64,000 bases of DNA. Origin: Eubacterium ruminantium (GTDB taxonomy: Bacteria > Bacillota > Clostridia > Lachnospirales > Lachnospiraceae). The notes beneath the pieces are model-generated. The model saw only the letters and a program-made list of their open reading frames with translations. It ran no database searches and was not told where the DNA came from. A program made the translations under genes and the position numbers. The DNA is taken from contig NZ_FUXA01000010.1 in assembly GCF_900167085.1 (NCBI RefSeq), positions 62,001 to 126,000 of the forward strand, written 5' to 3'. How positions within the stretch are numbered: position 1 is the first letter of the stretch; every line of letters begins with the position of its first letter. Shown here one piece after another: positions 1 through 8,811 of the stretch.

Positions 1-664
1 TATTCTTCCACTGAATGCTGAGCATTATTGAAAGCGCTCTCTGAGCATGTCGTCTCTCTTCCGGAGTTACTTCCGAAGACTTTGCTACTGCAAGATTACG
101 TCTTGCCCAGAGTCTTATATTATCCGGAAGTGTACTTCCCGCACATGTGAGATAATCTGTAATACTCTGAATGCTTGTAAGTCTCATATCATCTGCATCA
201 TCTACCTCATCCAGATCAACAGTCTCTTCTGATGGTGCATCGCTTTGAAGAAGGCGGTCAATCATAAACTGGAGGAATCCATTTTCTCCGGACAACTTTG
301 ATCCTCTAACAACCACTCCGGTTTCGAGAATCTTATATACTGCATAACCTCTTTCGGTTGTCTGACCCGAAAGACGTACCATTATATGATTATCACCAAG
401 CCATTTTACAAGATTCTCAAATCTTGCATCGATCTCTAAGATATTATGTTTTGACTTTTCATCTTTATCATATATAAAGGCCGATCCTGCAGCCGGAACT
501 TCAAACATACCATTTGAATGATGAACAAGCTTTGAATCTCTGTCTTCAAGAACCATTATCGGGTGCTGGGCACTTGTCGTTCTCTCACTTGAATACTGAA
601 GTTTATAATTTCTCTCACCCTTTACTACTTCTTCCTTATTCCCATTAAAATCAAATACAGGCAT
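1..664 (-). CDS. Unrecognised protein, N-terminal part (runs off the left edge)
   Basis: The reading frame is open from an ATG at 664 to the window edge (about 221 codons). A clear AGAGGAG site sits 6 to 7 bases upstream, which fixes the start. The protein begins MPVFDFNGNKEE and is soluble-looking, with an acidic stretch (EETVDLDEVDDADD) around residue 170 and a basic stretch (RLWARRNL, EERRHAQRAL) near the visible end. No family was recognised and no membrane segment or signal peptide is seen. It is probably monocistronic, because a promoter lies directly upstream and the preceding gene has its own terminator. Confidence 0.75.
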   Translation of the reverse strand, partial: MPVFDFNGNKEEVVKGERNYKLQYSSERTTSAQHPIMVLEDRDSKLVHHSNGMFEVPAAGSAFIYDKDEKSKHNILEIDARFENLVKWLGDNHIMVRLSGQTTERGYAVYKILETGVVVRGSKLSGENGFLQFMIDRLLQSDAPSEETVDLDEVDDADDMRLTSIQSITDYLTCAGSTLPDNIRLWARRNLAVAKSSEVTPEERRHAQRALSIMLSIQWKN

Positions 665-714
665 GTAAATATTCTCCTCTCAAGGCGGTCCGTTTTAACC
701 AAAATATCTGTATA

Positions 715-743
715 AGTTTATCATACTGCATAGTTTTTGTTAA
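715..743 (-). promoter_or_regulatory. Sigma-A-type promoter for the partial gene at 1..664
   Basis: Read on the minus strand: -35 TTAACA, 17-bp spacer, -10 TAAACT. It lies about 50 bases before the start codon at 664. Prediction from consensus only. Confidence 0.45.
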
Positions 744-769
744 GTACTACGGTGATGTATTTCCGACTG

Positions 770-803
770 AAAAAAAATATATGATCATTCAGATTTTGAT
801 CAT
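770..803 (-). terminator. Rho-independent terminator of the HAD-phosphatase gene
   Basis: An AT-rich hairpin (ATGATCA / TGATCAT, 781-787 with 797-803) lies just after the stop codon at 808 and is followed on the minus strand by a run of T (A-run at 770-777). Confidence 0.55.
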
Positions 804-807
804 TATT

Positions 808-2118
808 TCAGGCAGTAAGCTTTCTTCTAAGCTCGTTATATATATCCTCACCTACACCGATAGTTTTAAAGTATCCTTCCACACTTCCAAATTCTTCATA
901 AAATAAATTCATAAAATCTTTTATATATGATTCCCTTGGAATGATGATATTCAGATCAAGGTCAGGATGATGTATTGCTGCCATCTTGAAACGTTCCTTG
1001 TTATATTCTTTGGTAAGCATATAATCATTCACAATTTCATCTTCAGGTACACCACAGAGCATAAGTAATATAGCTGATATAACACCGGTTCTATCCTTCC
1101 CGGCGGAGCAGTTAAACATCACTCCGGACTTGGCCTTCGCCATATAGGTAAATATATTCTTTAATGAAGGGGACTTGGCAATCTTCATATAGCTGCCAGG
1201 AACTGCCTCAACAGATTCAGGAACCTTTCCGCCTTCGACAATCGGGAAGTTTTTATAATCGAATCCTTCCATATCTGCAAAACCACTGGGACTACTACTA
1301 ACTACATCTTCTTCCCTTACATCAATAATTGTTGTAATTCCATTTTCCTTTAAGAATTCTATATCATGTTCGCTAGGATAGTTTTGTTTATCACTTCTAA
1401 GTATTCTTAGATATTTTGTACTCTTACCATCTGAACAAAGATGACCTCCCAAATCTCTGGTATTCATCGTGGTTTCCAGTAAGCTTTTTGACTTCTCGTA
1501 CCATTCCAATATATCTGCGACCTCACTAAGGCTGTCAGCTATAAAGTTTGGAAGTTCATCATCACTTTGTATCTTCCATAAACCACCGAACCCCTGCCTG
1601 ATCCATAGAGTCTTCATTCCCAGTCCCTTTGCAGGAATGATATCATTATCTATTCTGTCTCCTATCATAAACGCTTGGTCAGCAGGACAATGCGAACGTT
1701 CTAGCGCTATCTCATATATTCTTTTATCCGGTTTTTCGACACCCTCTTCTGCAGATGCTATCACAAGATCTATGTATTTAAGCAGTCCAAATGCTTCAAG
1801 TCTATCAGCAGTTCCTAGTTTCTGATTAGCTATAATACCTATTTTATATCTCTGACTCAATTTCCTTAATACTTCTTCCGAATCTTTGTATAGTACTTCA
1901 TATTCTGATTCCCACTTAGGAATAGGCACACCAAAAAACTTGGATATTTCCAAATCTCCCTTTTTATTCTGTGAATAAAACTCTAAAGCTTTATCAGTAA
2001 TACTCTGAACCGAAACACCTGCTTCCTGAGCAATTTTTTCAAATCTTCGCTCATATACCTTTGATTCTTCCACTAGTGTTGAACCAACATCAAAAAATAA
2101 CCATTTAATCTTATTCAT
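808..2118 (-). CDS. HAD hydrolase fused to a tyrosine/dual-specificity phosphatase
   Basis: A 436-residue two-domain protein. Residues 1 to about 205 form a HAD-IA fold: motif I FFDVGSTLV near residue 8, and late motifs KPDKRIYE and MIGDRIDNDI. Residues about 215 to 436 match the bacterial Y_phosphatase3-type family: NTRDLGG start and a P-loop NCSAGKDRTG with Cys337 as predicted nucleophile and an Arg six positions on. Both halves are phosphatase folds with different chemistry (Asp versus Cys nucleophile). Substrates cannot be read from the sequence; a small phosphoester or phosphoprotein is likely. Motif I has Gly in place of the second Asp, as in some HAD subfamilies. A good SD (AAAGGAGAA) precedes the ATG. 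Confidence 0.85.
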   Translation of the reverse strand: MNKIKWLFFDVGSTLVEESKVYERRFEKIAQEAGVSVQSITDKALEFYSQNKKGDLEISKFFGVPIPKWESEYEVLYKDSEEVLRKLSQRYKIGIIANQKLGTADRLEAFGLLKYIDLVIASAEEGVEKPDKRIYEIALERSHCPADQAFMIGDRIDNDIIPAKGLGMKTLWIRQGFGGLWKIQSDDELPNFIADSLSEVADILEWYEKSKSLLETTMNTRDLGGHLCSDGKSTKYLRILRSDKQNYPSEHDIEFLKENGITTIIDVREEDVVSSSPSGFADMEGFDYKNFPIVEGGKVPESVEAVPGSYMKIAKSPSLKNIFTYMAKAKSGVMFNCSAGKDRTGVISAILLMLCGVPEDEIVNDYMLTKEYNKERFKMAAIHHPDLDLNIIIPRESYIKDFMNLFYEEFGSVEGYFKTIGVGEDIYNELRRKLTA

Positions 2119-2244
2119 GATTCTCCTTTATTTAAATCTTTGCTTCCCGTTATATGCCTTCAAGGTAAATCACTCAGTGTCTCTGAAGCCCCACAGCCAA
2201 ATTCATATGTTTTCATTTCAAAGTCTCTTTTCTGTCTAATGCAT

Positions 2245-5034
2245 TTAACAAATGTATTCCTCGAAGTTTTCTAAAGGTTCATCTTTCTCCGGCGCTTTTT
2301 GAAATGTAAACTTAAGTTCTTTTAGATCAAGACCACCATTCATGAACTTAAGTCTCATCACCCCGTACTTAGAATGAAAGAATATTTTCCTGCGGATACT
2401 AAGTTCTTCGCCGCCTCCATGGAAAGTGAAACTTCCGCAAGGGACACCTTGGAAGAATACTCCCACAGGTATCTGTGACAACCTGGACAGATCAGAATGC
2501 CCTATCATATCAATGTAGTAACATCCTCTCTTCTTCACATCAAAGCCAAGGAAATATACTGCTCCCTTGGTAGTATCAACCTGTGACAGATCGATCACTG
2601 TGCCATCTTCTACCTCAAAATACTCTACGTCAGATAAATCGTCACTTTCAAGTTCATCCTCGAATCCAACCACCTCAACCTTATAGTCTTCACCACAAAG
2701 TCTCTTCATAGCATTTGTATTCATAAGAACCCGGCAGATATTACCTGCCATTCTGGCAAGCTGACCTCTGGTGATAAGGCCTTCACTTAACGCCTGAAGA
2801 GTATCATCTCCCGTAGAATTAACTGAAGCATCAGGACATACGGCATAGAAATCATTTTGTGCAATAACAAGTCTCGAAAATGATGTTTTATCCACTACTC
2901 CGCCAACATCACCTATATTTGACCACCAGTCTGTCATCACGATGCCTTCGAAGCCCCATTCTTTTCTAAGTATATTTGTATTGAGATCATGACGCGAATT
3001 AGTCCAGATTCCATTTACCGGTCCATATGTTGTCATCACGGAATCAGCTCCCGCTTCTTTCACTGCAATCTCAAAGCCTTTAAGGTATATTTCTCTAAGT
3101 GCTCTTTCAGATATAACATTTTCTTCAGTATGTCTGCATGTTTCCTGATTATTACCACAAAAATGCTTAAGGGTTCCTGACACACCACTCTTCTTTAATC
3201 CTCTGATCTGAGCAGCCGCTATCTTACCTGTCACAAACGGATCTTCACTGAAGTATTCGAAATTTCTGCCGTTAAGCGGAAAACGATGAATATTCATACC
3301 GGGGCCAAGCAAAAAGTCTACATTATTTTTATTCATTTCCATACCTAGCATACTGTAGAGATCGGTATTAAGTTTTTCATTCCAGGTACAAGCTAAAAGT
3401 GTACCACTCGGAAGGCTGAATGCTCTGAATCCCGAATCAAGTCTCATACCGCTCGGTCCATCCGAACAGCATCCTGCAGGAATCCCAAAGTTCTTAAGGT
3501 TTTGGCTAAGTCCACCGAAAGCAGCAGCTGTACCCGGTGTGACCTTCGGACTTCCCATTCCCTCTCCTCTTATGATCACGGACAGATCCTCATCCGAAAG
3601 CTGTGCAAGAAAATCATCCATAGATGCCTTTCCGTCTCTTACATCCTTAAGTTTAATACCTTTGTCACCTGTATAATCTTTTGCAGAAGGCCTGTCTGCC
3701 ATAGCTTCATCTGAATCTGAAAATGGCAATGCCTTAACTTCTTCTTTGCTGATAATAAATGCATTATCATTTGCAGCAGGTTTAATCCTCTCAAAGCTGA
3801 CATTTGGTACCATCTGATGACTTAATTTCTCGATAATAACAGTTTCTTCCTGAGTATATGTTCCGACTTCTTTTATATCTCTGACATTCTGACCAACATA
3901 GAATGTATAATTACCTGCTTCCAATACATAGCATGCCTCGAAGCCTGTCACACCGGAGTCATCATATGAAGCAAATGTATATGGATCGATATCTATTGAA
4001 AGATTGCATTTTTCACCCGGCTTTAAAGTCTCGGTCTTAAGGAATCCAACAAGGCTAAGTGCAGGTTTTCCAAGCATACCCTGAGGTTTTGACACATAGA
4101 ACTGCACCACTTCTTTACCGGCAACATTTCCGGTATTTGTGACTTCTGCATTTATACTTAATGAGTCGAGCTTCTCTAGATCTGTACTTCCCGGAGTCAC
4201 ATCGAAGCTTGTATACGATAATCCATATCCAAACGGGTACATCACCGCACTTTTATTGAAAGTCTCGTAATAACGGTATCCTACGTATATATCCTCTGCA
4301 TAAATATTTCTTACAGTATCACCGAAATTGCCATATGCAGAAGCATCTTCTATATTTCTGATAATTGAGTCAGCCAATCGACCACTCGGACAAACTTTAC
4401 CAATAAGAACATCAACACAGCCAAGTGCACCAACCTCGCCGCCCTGCCAAGCATAGAGTATTGCATCAGGAGATATCTCTTCAATCTCCTTCATATCAAG
4501 GATGGCACTTACATTCATGACAAGAACAACTTTGTCAAAAGCATTTCTTACTTTTCTGAGAAGATCAGCCTCATTCTCAGATAACTTGTACGCTCCTCTG
4601 TCATTTATATAATCCTGCTCCTCACCGGCAGTTCGTCCGATGATAACAAGCGCTGTATCCGAATCATCACTAGCCTTTTTGACCAGTTCCTCAGATACTT
4701 CCATTTCCACCTGAGACCATGGTTCATTGCCAAAGCCCACTCCGGGATCAAATGGATGTATCTCCTCAAACTGTTCATATATCTTATGAAGTTCCTCATT
4801 AATACAAATATTCTCAGCCTGCAACCCTTCTACAATACTCCAGACCTTCGGTACATTTACCATGCCTCCTGAGCCTGTTCCGCTCTTATAATAATTATTC
4901 TGCATTCGACCAAAGATTGAGATTTTCTCATTCTTCTTGATTGGAAGTACTTCTTTTTCATTTTTCAAAAGAACAACTCCCTCACATACAGCCTGTCTTG
5001 CAAGAGCCTCATACTTATCCCATTCCAATACCAT
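2245..5034 (-). CDS. GH3 beta-glucosidase with permuted domain order
   Basis: Intracellular (no signal peptide) glycoside hydrolase family 3 enzyme, 929 residues, expected to release glucose from cellodextrins or related beta-glucosides. The domain order is reversed relative to most GH3: the alpha/beta sandwich (CEGVVLLKNEKEVLP) comes first, then a fibronectin-III-like part (about 280-400), and the TIM-barrel catalytic domain last (DGPSGMRLD, GRNFEYFSEDP, LKHFCGNNQE). The nucleophile Asp is in GIVMTDWWSN. A C-terminal extension follows. This arrangement is known from B. fibrisolvens and R. albus beta-glucosidases. A TTG lies in frame at 5049, but GGGAGAG within that stretch is the SD for the ATG at 5034, so the start is placed there. 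Confidence 0.92.
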   Translation of the reverse strand: MVLEWDKYEALARQAVCEGVVLLKNEKEVLPIKKNEKISIFGRMQNNYYKSGTGSGGMVNVPKVWSIVEGLQAENICINEELHKIYEQFEEIHPFDPGVGFGNEPWSQVEMEVSEELVKKASDDSDTALVIIGRTAGEEQDYINDRGAYKLSENEADLLRKVRNAFDKVVLVMNVSAILDMKEIEEISPDAILYAWQGGEVGALGCVDVLIGKVCPSGRLADSIIRNIEDASAYGNFGDTVRNIYAEDIYVGYRYYETFNKSAVMYPFGYGLSYTSFDVTPGSTDLEKLDSLSINAEVTNTGNVAGKEVVQFYVSKPQGMLGKPALSLVGFLKTETLKPGEKCNLSIDIDPYTFASYDDSGVTGFEACYVLEAGNYTFYVGQNVRDIKEVGTYTQEETVIIEKLSHQMVPNVSFERIKPAANDNAFIISKEEVKALPFSDSDEAMADRPSAKDYTGDKGIKLKDVRDGKASMDDFLAQLSDEDLSVIIRGEGMGSPKVTPGTAAAFGGLSQNLKNFGIPAGCCSDGPSGMRLDSGFRAFSLPSGTLLACTWNEKLNTDLYSMLGMEMNKNNVDFLLGPGMNIHRFPLNGRNFEYFSEDPFVTGKIAAAQIRGLKKSGVSGTLKHFCGNNQETCRHTEENVISERALREIYLKGFEIAVKEAGADSVMTTYGPVNGIWTNSRHDLNTNILRKEWGFEGIVMTDWWSNIGDVGGVVDKTSFSRLVIAQNDFYAVCPDASVNSTGDDTLQALSEGLITRGQLARMAGNICRVLMNTNAMKRLCGEDYKVEVVGFEDELESDDLSDVEYFEVEDGTVIDLSQVDTTKGAVYFLGFDVKKRGCYYIDMIGHSDLSRLSQIPVGVFFQGVPCGSFTFHGGGEELSIRRKIFFHSKYGVMRLKFMNGGLDLKELKFTFQKAPEKDEPLENFEEYIC

Positions 5035-5135
5035 AATACACTCTCCCAATCTGTATAATTCTATATTTGCAACCCTACTAAAGTTCCATCTTTATTATCA
5101 AGCAACTAACTGCATTAAACTGAAATATTCACAAA

Positions 5136-5639
5136 TTATAACTCGTTCAGATTGTAGATGTAGGAAACCATATCGTAGTCCCGGTCCCCCCATTTATGAG
5201 TTCCGTATTTGTATTCCAAACCACCCATTTTCTCATAAAACTTTCTGGCTTCATAATTCTCCTTGAGGCACCAAATAATCATTCTTTTCTTTCCCTGCGA
5301 CTTAAATTCCTCAACTGAATCAAGGAATAACCCTCTACCTATTCCACTTTTTCTTTCTTCATATTTAACATATAAAGCTATGATTTCACAATCAGAATCA
5401 TCATTGTCATCGATTTCATTCCAGGTTAATCCCATTATTTTTTCATTTACCGCTGCGACCTTGTATATCTGGTATCTCTGTAATTCTCTTTGATACCGCT
5501 CTTCCACACTCATAGAATCTAAAAAGTCATCGTCTATTATGCCTCTATACGCATTTTTCCAATCTTCAACTATTATTTCCGCAATTTGTCTTGCATCATT
5601 TTGCATTGCCCTTCTTATAATCATTTGTTCTTTATCCAT
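5136..5639 (-). CDS. GNAT family N-acetyltransferase
   Basis: 167 residues with the GNAT fold: beta-rich N-terminus (IIRRAMQNDARQIAEI), acetyl-CoA loop around KSGIGRGLF in motif A, and NYEARKFYEKMGG near the C-terminus. The acceptor substrate is unknown. SD GGGGAG lies 10 bases before the ATG. It is separated from the GH3 gene by about 100 bases and from the MocR gene by about 260 bases in which no further gene is seen. Confidence 0.82.
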   Translation of the reverse strand: MDKEQMIIRRAMQNDARQIAEIIVEDWKNAYRGIIDDDFLDSMSVEERYQRELQRYQIYKVAAVNEKIMGLTWNEIDDNDDSDCEIIALYVKYEERKSGIGRGLFLDSVEEFKSQGKKRMIIWCLKENYEARKFYEKMGGLEYKYGTHKWGDRDYDMVSYIYNLNEL

Positions 5640-5902
5640 TTATCATTGTCTCCCCATTATTGACAAAGCCCTTCGCTTTCTTTAAATTTGTAATCCATAA
5701 GGACGGATTTATACTCTACTTGTTATATAATTTCCATAATCAGGTTTATTCCGATATATCTTACCATCACATCATCCCGACACATTTGAAATAGTTTATA
5801 AATCCAAATACATAATAAATTGCATTTCATCTCTTGAGTCAGACTGTGAATAATATGTATACATATCTAGAGAGTCTTAATACAATTATCCGATATAATG
5901 CA

Positions 5903-7291
5903 TTAACGAGTAATTTCATCTAGTGCATTATTAAATGAAATCATAGCTTTTTCTAAATCGATTGATGGAATAGAACTAAAACCAACTAATATTTGATTTT
6001 CAGCACACTTCTCATGTAATATCCAGTAACGCTCCGTTGAATATATACCGATTCCATATTTTTCCATTATTTGCATAATCTGTGTTCTATTAAGATTCGT
6101 ATTAATATTCATTAAAAAATGCAATCCTGCTTCTGTTCCTAATAACTCAATATCATCTCTCTTTAAATGTTCTAGAATATAATCATGCTTTCTTTTATAA
6201 AATGTTCTTATAGCTCTTAATCCATTTTCATATTCTCCGGATTCTATGTATTCGGCCAATGCCTCTTGAATGAGTGTTGGTACATTTGAATTTGATACTT
6301 TATATTTTTCGTTATAAGTCGACAATAGTTTTTCCGGTAGTACTAGATACGCTATTCGAAGATCAGGAGCTAACGATTTTGAAAATGTACCAAGATATAT
6401 AACTCTATTTCCACCATCCAAAGATTGTAAAGATTGAATCGGATGTGAGTTATATCTCAACTCGCTATCATAATCATCTTCTATAATATAACTATCTGTT
6501 TTTTCCGCCCAGTCTATTATTCCCAACCTTTTACCTATTGGCAGTATACACCCCGTAGGAAACTGATGTGATGGAGTAACATAAACTATTTGATGTTTTT
6601 TGTTGTGCAATTCATCAATAGATATCCCATTATTTTCTACAGTGATAGGCTGAGCATTAAATCCATGTCGTTCAAAAACAACTCTACAGCCATCATATCC
6701 TGGATCCTCGATAGCAAAATCATATTTCATATCATCAAATAAAGTGCAGATAATATCTATTGCTGCCTGATGTCCATTGGTAATAACTATCTGTTCAAGA
6801 TTACATTTAACTGCTCGAGATGACAGCAAAAAATCTGCCACAAACCGTCTCAAACGCTCACTTCCATTATGCAATAAATAATTAATGCTAGAATTCATGG
6901 ATAATATATTCATAGAATTTATAAGACATTTACGCCATTTTCGATTTTGATAGCAATTATATTCGAGATTACCGTATCTAAAATTATATTTTGGTTCAAC
7001 TATTTTTTTACTTGTCTCAACGGCATTACTATTTGTTTTCTTATCTGGCTGATATGGAATTTCTATTTTCTCAACGTAATATCCTGATCCTATAACAGTT
7101 CTAACAAAGCCTTCGACAAGTAGCTGTTCGTAGGCAGCAACAACAGAGTTCCTACTTATACCATATTCCTGCGCTAACACTCTAGTTGCTTGTAATCTGG
7201 TACCTGGTTTTAGTTCGCCCGACAGAATCTGTTTTTTTATCTGCTCATATAGTTGTTCATAGATTTTTTTATTGTGATCAATCACCAGCAT
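5903..7291 (-). CDS. MocR/PdxR-type regulator (GntR HTH + aminotransferase-like domain)
   Basis: 462 residues. Residues 5-75 are a GntR winged helix (LSGELKPGTRLQATRVLA, YGISRNSVVAAYEQL). Residues about 110-462 are a fold-type-I aminotransferase-like domain with the PLP lysine K305 in YLGTFSKSLAPDLR and the Asp in EDPGYDG. Such proteins sense PLP or amino-acid-like ligands and often regulate a divergent neighbour. Here the divergent neighbour is a GNAT gene (7399). Two AAAATTGG direct repeats lie in the shared intergenic region, one overlapping this gene's own SD, which suggests autoregulation. Confidence 0.88.
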   Translation of the reverse strand: MLVIDHNKKIYEQLYEQIKKQILSGELKPGTRLQATRVLAQEYGISRNSVVAAYEQLLVEGFVRTVIGSGYYVEKIEIPYQPDKKTNSNAVETSKKIVEPKYNFRYGNLEYNCYQNRKWRKCLINSMNILSMNSSINYLLHNGSERLRRFVADFLLSSRAVKCNLEQIVITNGHQAAIDIICTLFDDMKYDFAIEDPGYDGCRVVFERHGFNAQPITVENNGISIDELHNKKHQIVYVTPSHQFPTGCILPIGKRLGIIDWAEKTDSYIIEDDYDSELRYNSHPIQSLQSLDGGNRVIYLGTFSKSLAPDLRIAYLVLPEKLLSTYNEKYKVSNSNVPTLIQEALAEYIESGEYENGLRAIRTFYKRKHDYILEHLKRDDIELLGTEAGLHFLMNINTNLNRTQIMQIMEKYGIGIYSTERYWILHEKCAENQILVGFSSIPSIDLEKAMISFNNALDEITR

Positions 7292-7293
7292 GC

Positions 7294-7330
7294 AAAATTG
7301 GTCCCTTCAAAAATACTAAAATTGGTTCTT
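7294..7330. promoter_or_regulatory. Direct repeats, candidate MocR operator
   Basis: AAAATTGGTCCCTT (7294-7307) and AAAATTGGTTCTT (7318-7330) are spaced 24 bases start to start; an inverted ACCAAT follows at 7339-7344. MocR regulators typically bind paired direct repeats between divergent genes. Position and repeat spacing are seen; binding is inferred. Confidence 0.5.
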
Positions 7331-7354
7331 ATCATAATACCAATCCTGATTATA

Positions 7355-7379
7355 ATTGTATCATATTATTTTATACAAT
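7355..7379. repeat. Inverted repeat ATTGTAT/ATACAAT before the GNAT gene
   Basis: Perfect 7-bp arms separated by 11 AT-rich bases, 20 to 44 bases before the GNAT start codon. It may be part of a promoter or a second operator; function unknown. Confidence 0.35.
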
Positions 7380-7398
7380 CAATCAGGAGGTAAAAATC

Positions 7399-7833
7399 AT
7401 GACCAGATTAGCCGATATCTCAGATATCAAATCAATAATTCCATTACTCATGGAATACCGTAAATTTTATGGTATAAAAGAGCAAAACATCGAGGAAGTA
7501 GAACGATTCCTACATAACAGAATCACAAATAATGAAAGCATAATATTCATCACCTTCGATGATGAAACACCCGTTGGATTCATTCAATTATACCCTTCCT
7601 TTTCAACGGTATCTCTAAAACGCCAATGGCACTTAAATGATCTATATGTAAGGCCAGAATATAGACGAAAGGGATATGCATCAGCCTTAATGTCTGCAGC
7701 TAAAAAATACTTTTATGATAGAGCTAAAGGATTTACATTAATCACCGAAAAAACAAATACAACCGCTAAAGCTTTCTATAATGCTAATGGTTGGAAAACA
7801 GATGAATATGATTTTTACACATTCTTTTATTAA
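7399..7833 (+). CDS. GNAT family N-acetyltransferase, divergent from the MocR gene
   Basis: 144 residues: MTRLADISDIKSIIPLLMEY, motif A LNDLYVRPEYRRKGYASAL, and AKAFYNANGWKTDEY at the end, a typical compact GNAT. A longer frame starts at 7186 inside the MocR gene, but AGGAGG seven bases before the ATG at 7399 fixes the start here. It is the only plus-strand gene in the first 29 kb. The divergent pair suggests control by the MocR regulator. Acceptor substrate unknown. Confidence 0.85.
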   Translation: MTRLADISDIKSIIPLLMEYRKFYGIKEQNIEEVERFLHNRITNNESIIFITFDDETPVGFIQLYPSFSTVSLKRQWHLNDLYVRPEYRRKGYASALMSAAKKYFYDRAKGFTLITEKTNTTAKAFYNANGWKTDEYDFYTFFY

Positions 7834-7841
7834 ATAAATAT

Positions 7842-7881
7842 GAGGATATCCTGTTTGGGATATCCTGTTTGGGATATCCTC
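7842..7881 (+). repeat. Hairpin built from 14-bp direct repeats
   Basis: TGTTTGGGATATCC occurs twice in tandem (7852-7865, 7866-7879) and partly a third time. GAGGATATCC at 7842-7851 is perfectly complementary to GGATATCCTC at 7872-7881. It directly follows the GNAT stop codon and could end transcription, though no T tract follows. Confidence 0.5.
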
Positions 7882-7956
7882 TGAATATTGAAATTATATG
7901 TTCCCTTATACATTAACCTGAAAGTTATTTTAGACTTAAGATTTACACACTATTGT

Positions 7957-8544
7957 CTATAACAACTTCCTCATAACGGCTACACCATTTTGCTCTATGA
8001 TTTGGGAAAATCCAGCCTTTTCGTAAAGATGGATAGGTCCCGTAAAATCATACTCATCACGATGTTCAATAGCTTTGGCATAACCTTCTACAGCAACATA
8101 TCCCTTTGCCTTTGCATCTACACATACTTGTTCAATAAATGCTGAAGCTATACCTTGGCCCCTATATTCAGGAGCTATTTCAAAACACACAATCGAGATT
8201 GTTTTTCCGCACATATTATCTCTGGCAAAATCCGGCACAAATCCTTTGTAACTATCAATATCGGCTGCATTACACCAGCCTATTGATATATCACCATCAA
8301 ACGCCAGATATCCTCTTATATTACCTTTATCAAGCATCTCTACTGCATATTTTCTAATGGTTTCTTTTACACCATTCGCTTGAAACTCACTAACCATTTG
8401 CTTTATAGTTTTTTCATCTTGATTCGGCGAAGTACAATAACAAGGTCCATTGGGATTATTATCAGAAAATGCTCGGTTATCAAAAAAATCAAGGTAATCG
8501 TCTTTTAATTCTAAGGACAATTTCTTTATAGTCACGTTTTTCAT
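7957..8544 (-). CDS. GNAT family N-acetyltransferase
   Basis: 195 residues with a GNAT core: CFEIAPEYRGQGIASAFIE is motif A, and HLYEKAGFSQI is the C-terminal motif. The N-terminal half (FDNRAFSDNN, GPCYCTSPNQ) is longer than in minimal GNATs. TTG and ATG codons further upstream are in frame, but the stretch ATGGAG serves as SD six bases before ATG 8544, so this start is preferred. Substrate unknown. Confidence 0.82.
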   Translation of the reverse strand: MKNVTIKKLSLELKDDYLDFFDNRAFSDNNPNGPCYCTSPNQDEKTIKQMVSEFQANGVKETIRKYAVEMLDKGNIRGYLAFDGDISIGWCNAADIDSYKGFVPDFARDNMCGKTISIVCFEIAPEYRGQGIASAFIEQVCVDAKAKGYVAVEGYAKAIEHRDEYDFTGPIHLYEKAGFSQIIEQNGVAVMRKLL

Positions 8545-8577
8545 AACAATCTCCATCAATCGTAAAACTGGAATATA

Positions 8578-8811
8578 TCAGTCAGCAAGTTCCTTATCCA
8601 TATTAATGAAGGATTCTTCAAAACTGTTTGAAATCATATAGTATGTATCCTCATCCGTATTCATACTGTCAATCTGACAGTATATCTTCTTCTCTGGGTT
8701 ATAAGCCCAAAGCGTATCGTCTATACCGCCCACTACTATATAGCCAGGCCAAGAGTTCTTTACATCGTATGCCTCATTAATCTCCTCGAGCTTTTCCAAC
8801 TTATAGAAGTT
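8578..8811 (-). pseudogene. SUKH (SMI1/KNR4) family remnant, N-terminus missing
   Basis: About 77 codons resembling the C-terminal two thirds of SUKH proteins: LEEINEAYDV, PGYIVVGGIDDTLWAY, YYMISNSFEESFI. Family members are usually 130 to 160 residues. The N-terminal strand-helix part is absent, and the frame emerges from inside the 3' end of the MBL gene upstream, so the two genes appear to have been joined by a deletion. SUKH proteins often act as immunity proteins against contact-dependent or secreted toxins. A TTG start at 8799 is possible, so expression is not excluded. Confidence 0.6.

Noticed and set aside
7186-7398. N-terminal extension of the divergent GNAT into the MocR gene
   Set aside because: AGGAGG and family similarity both place the start at 7399.
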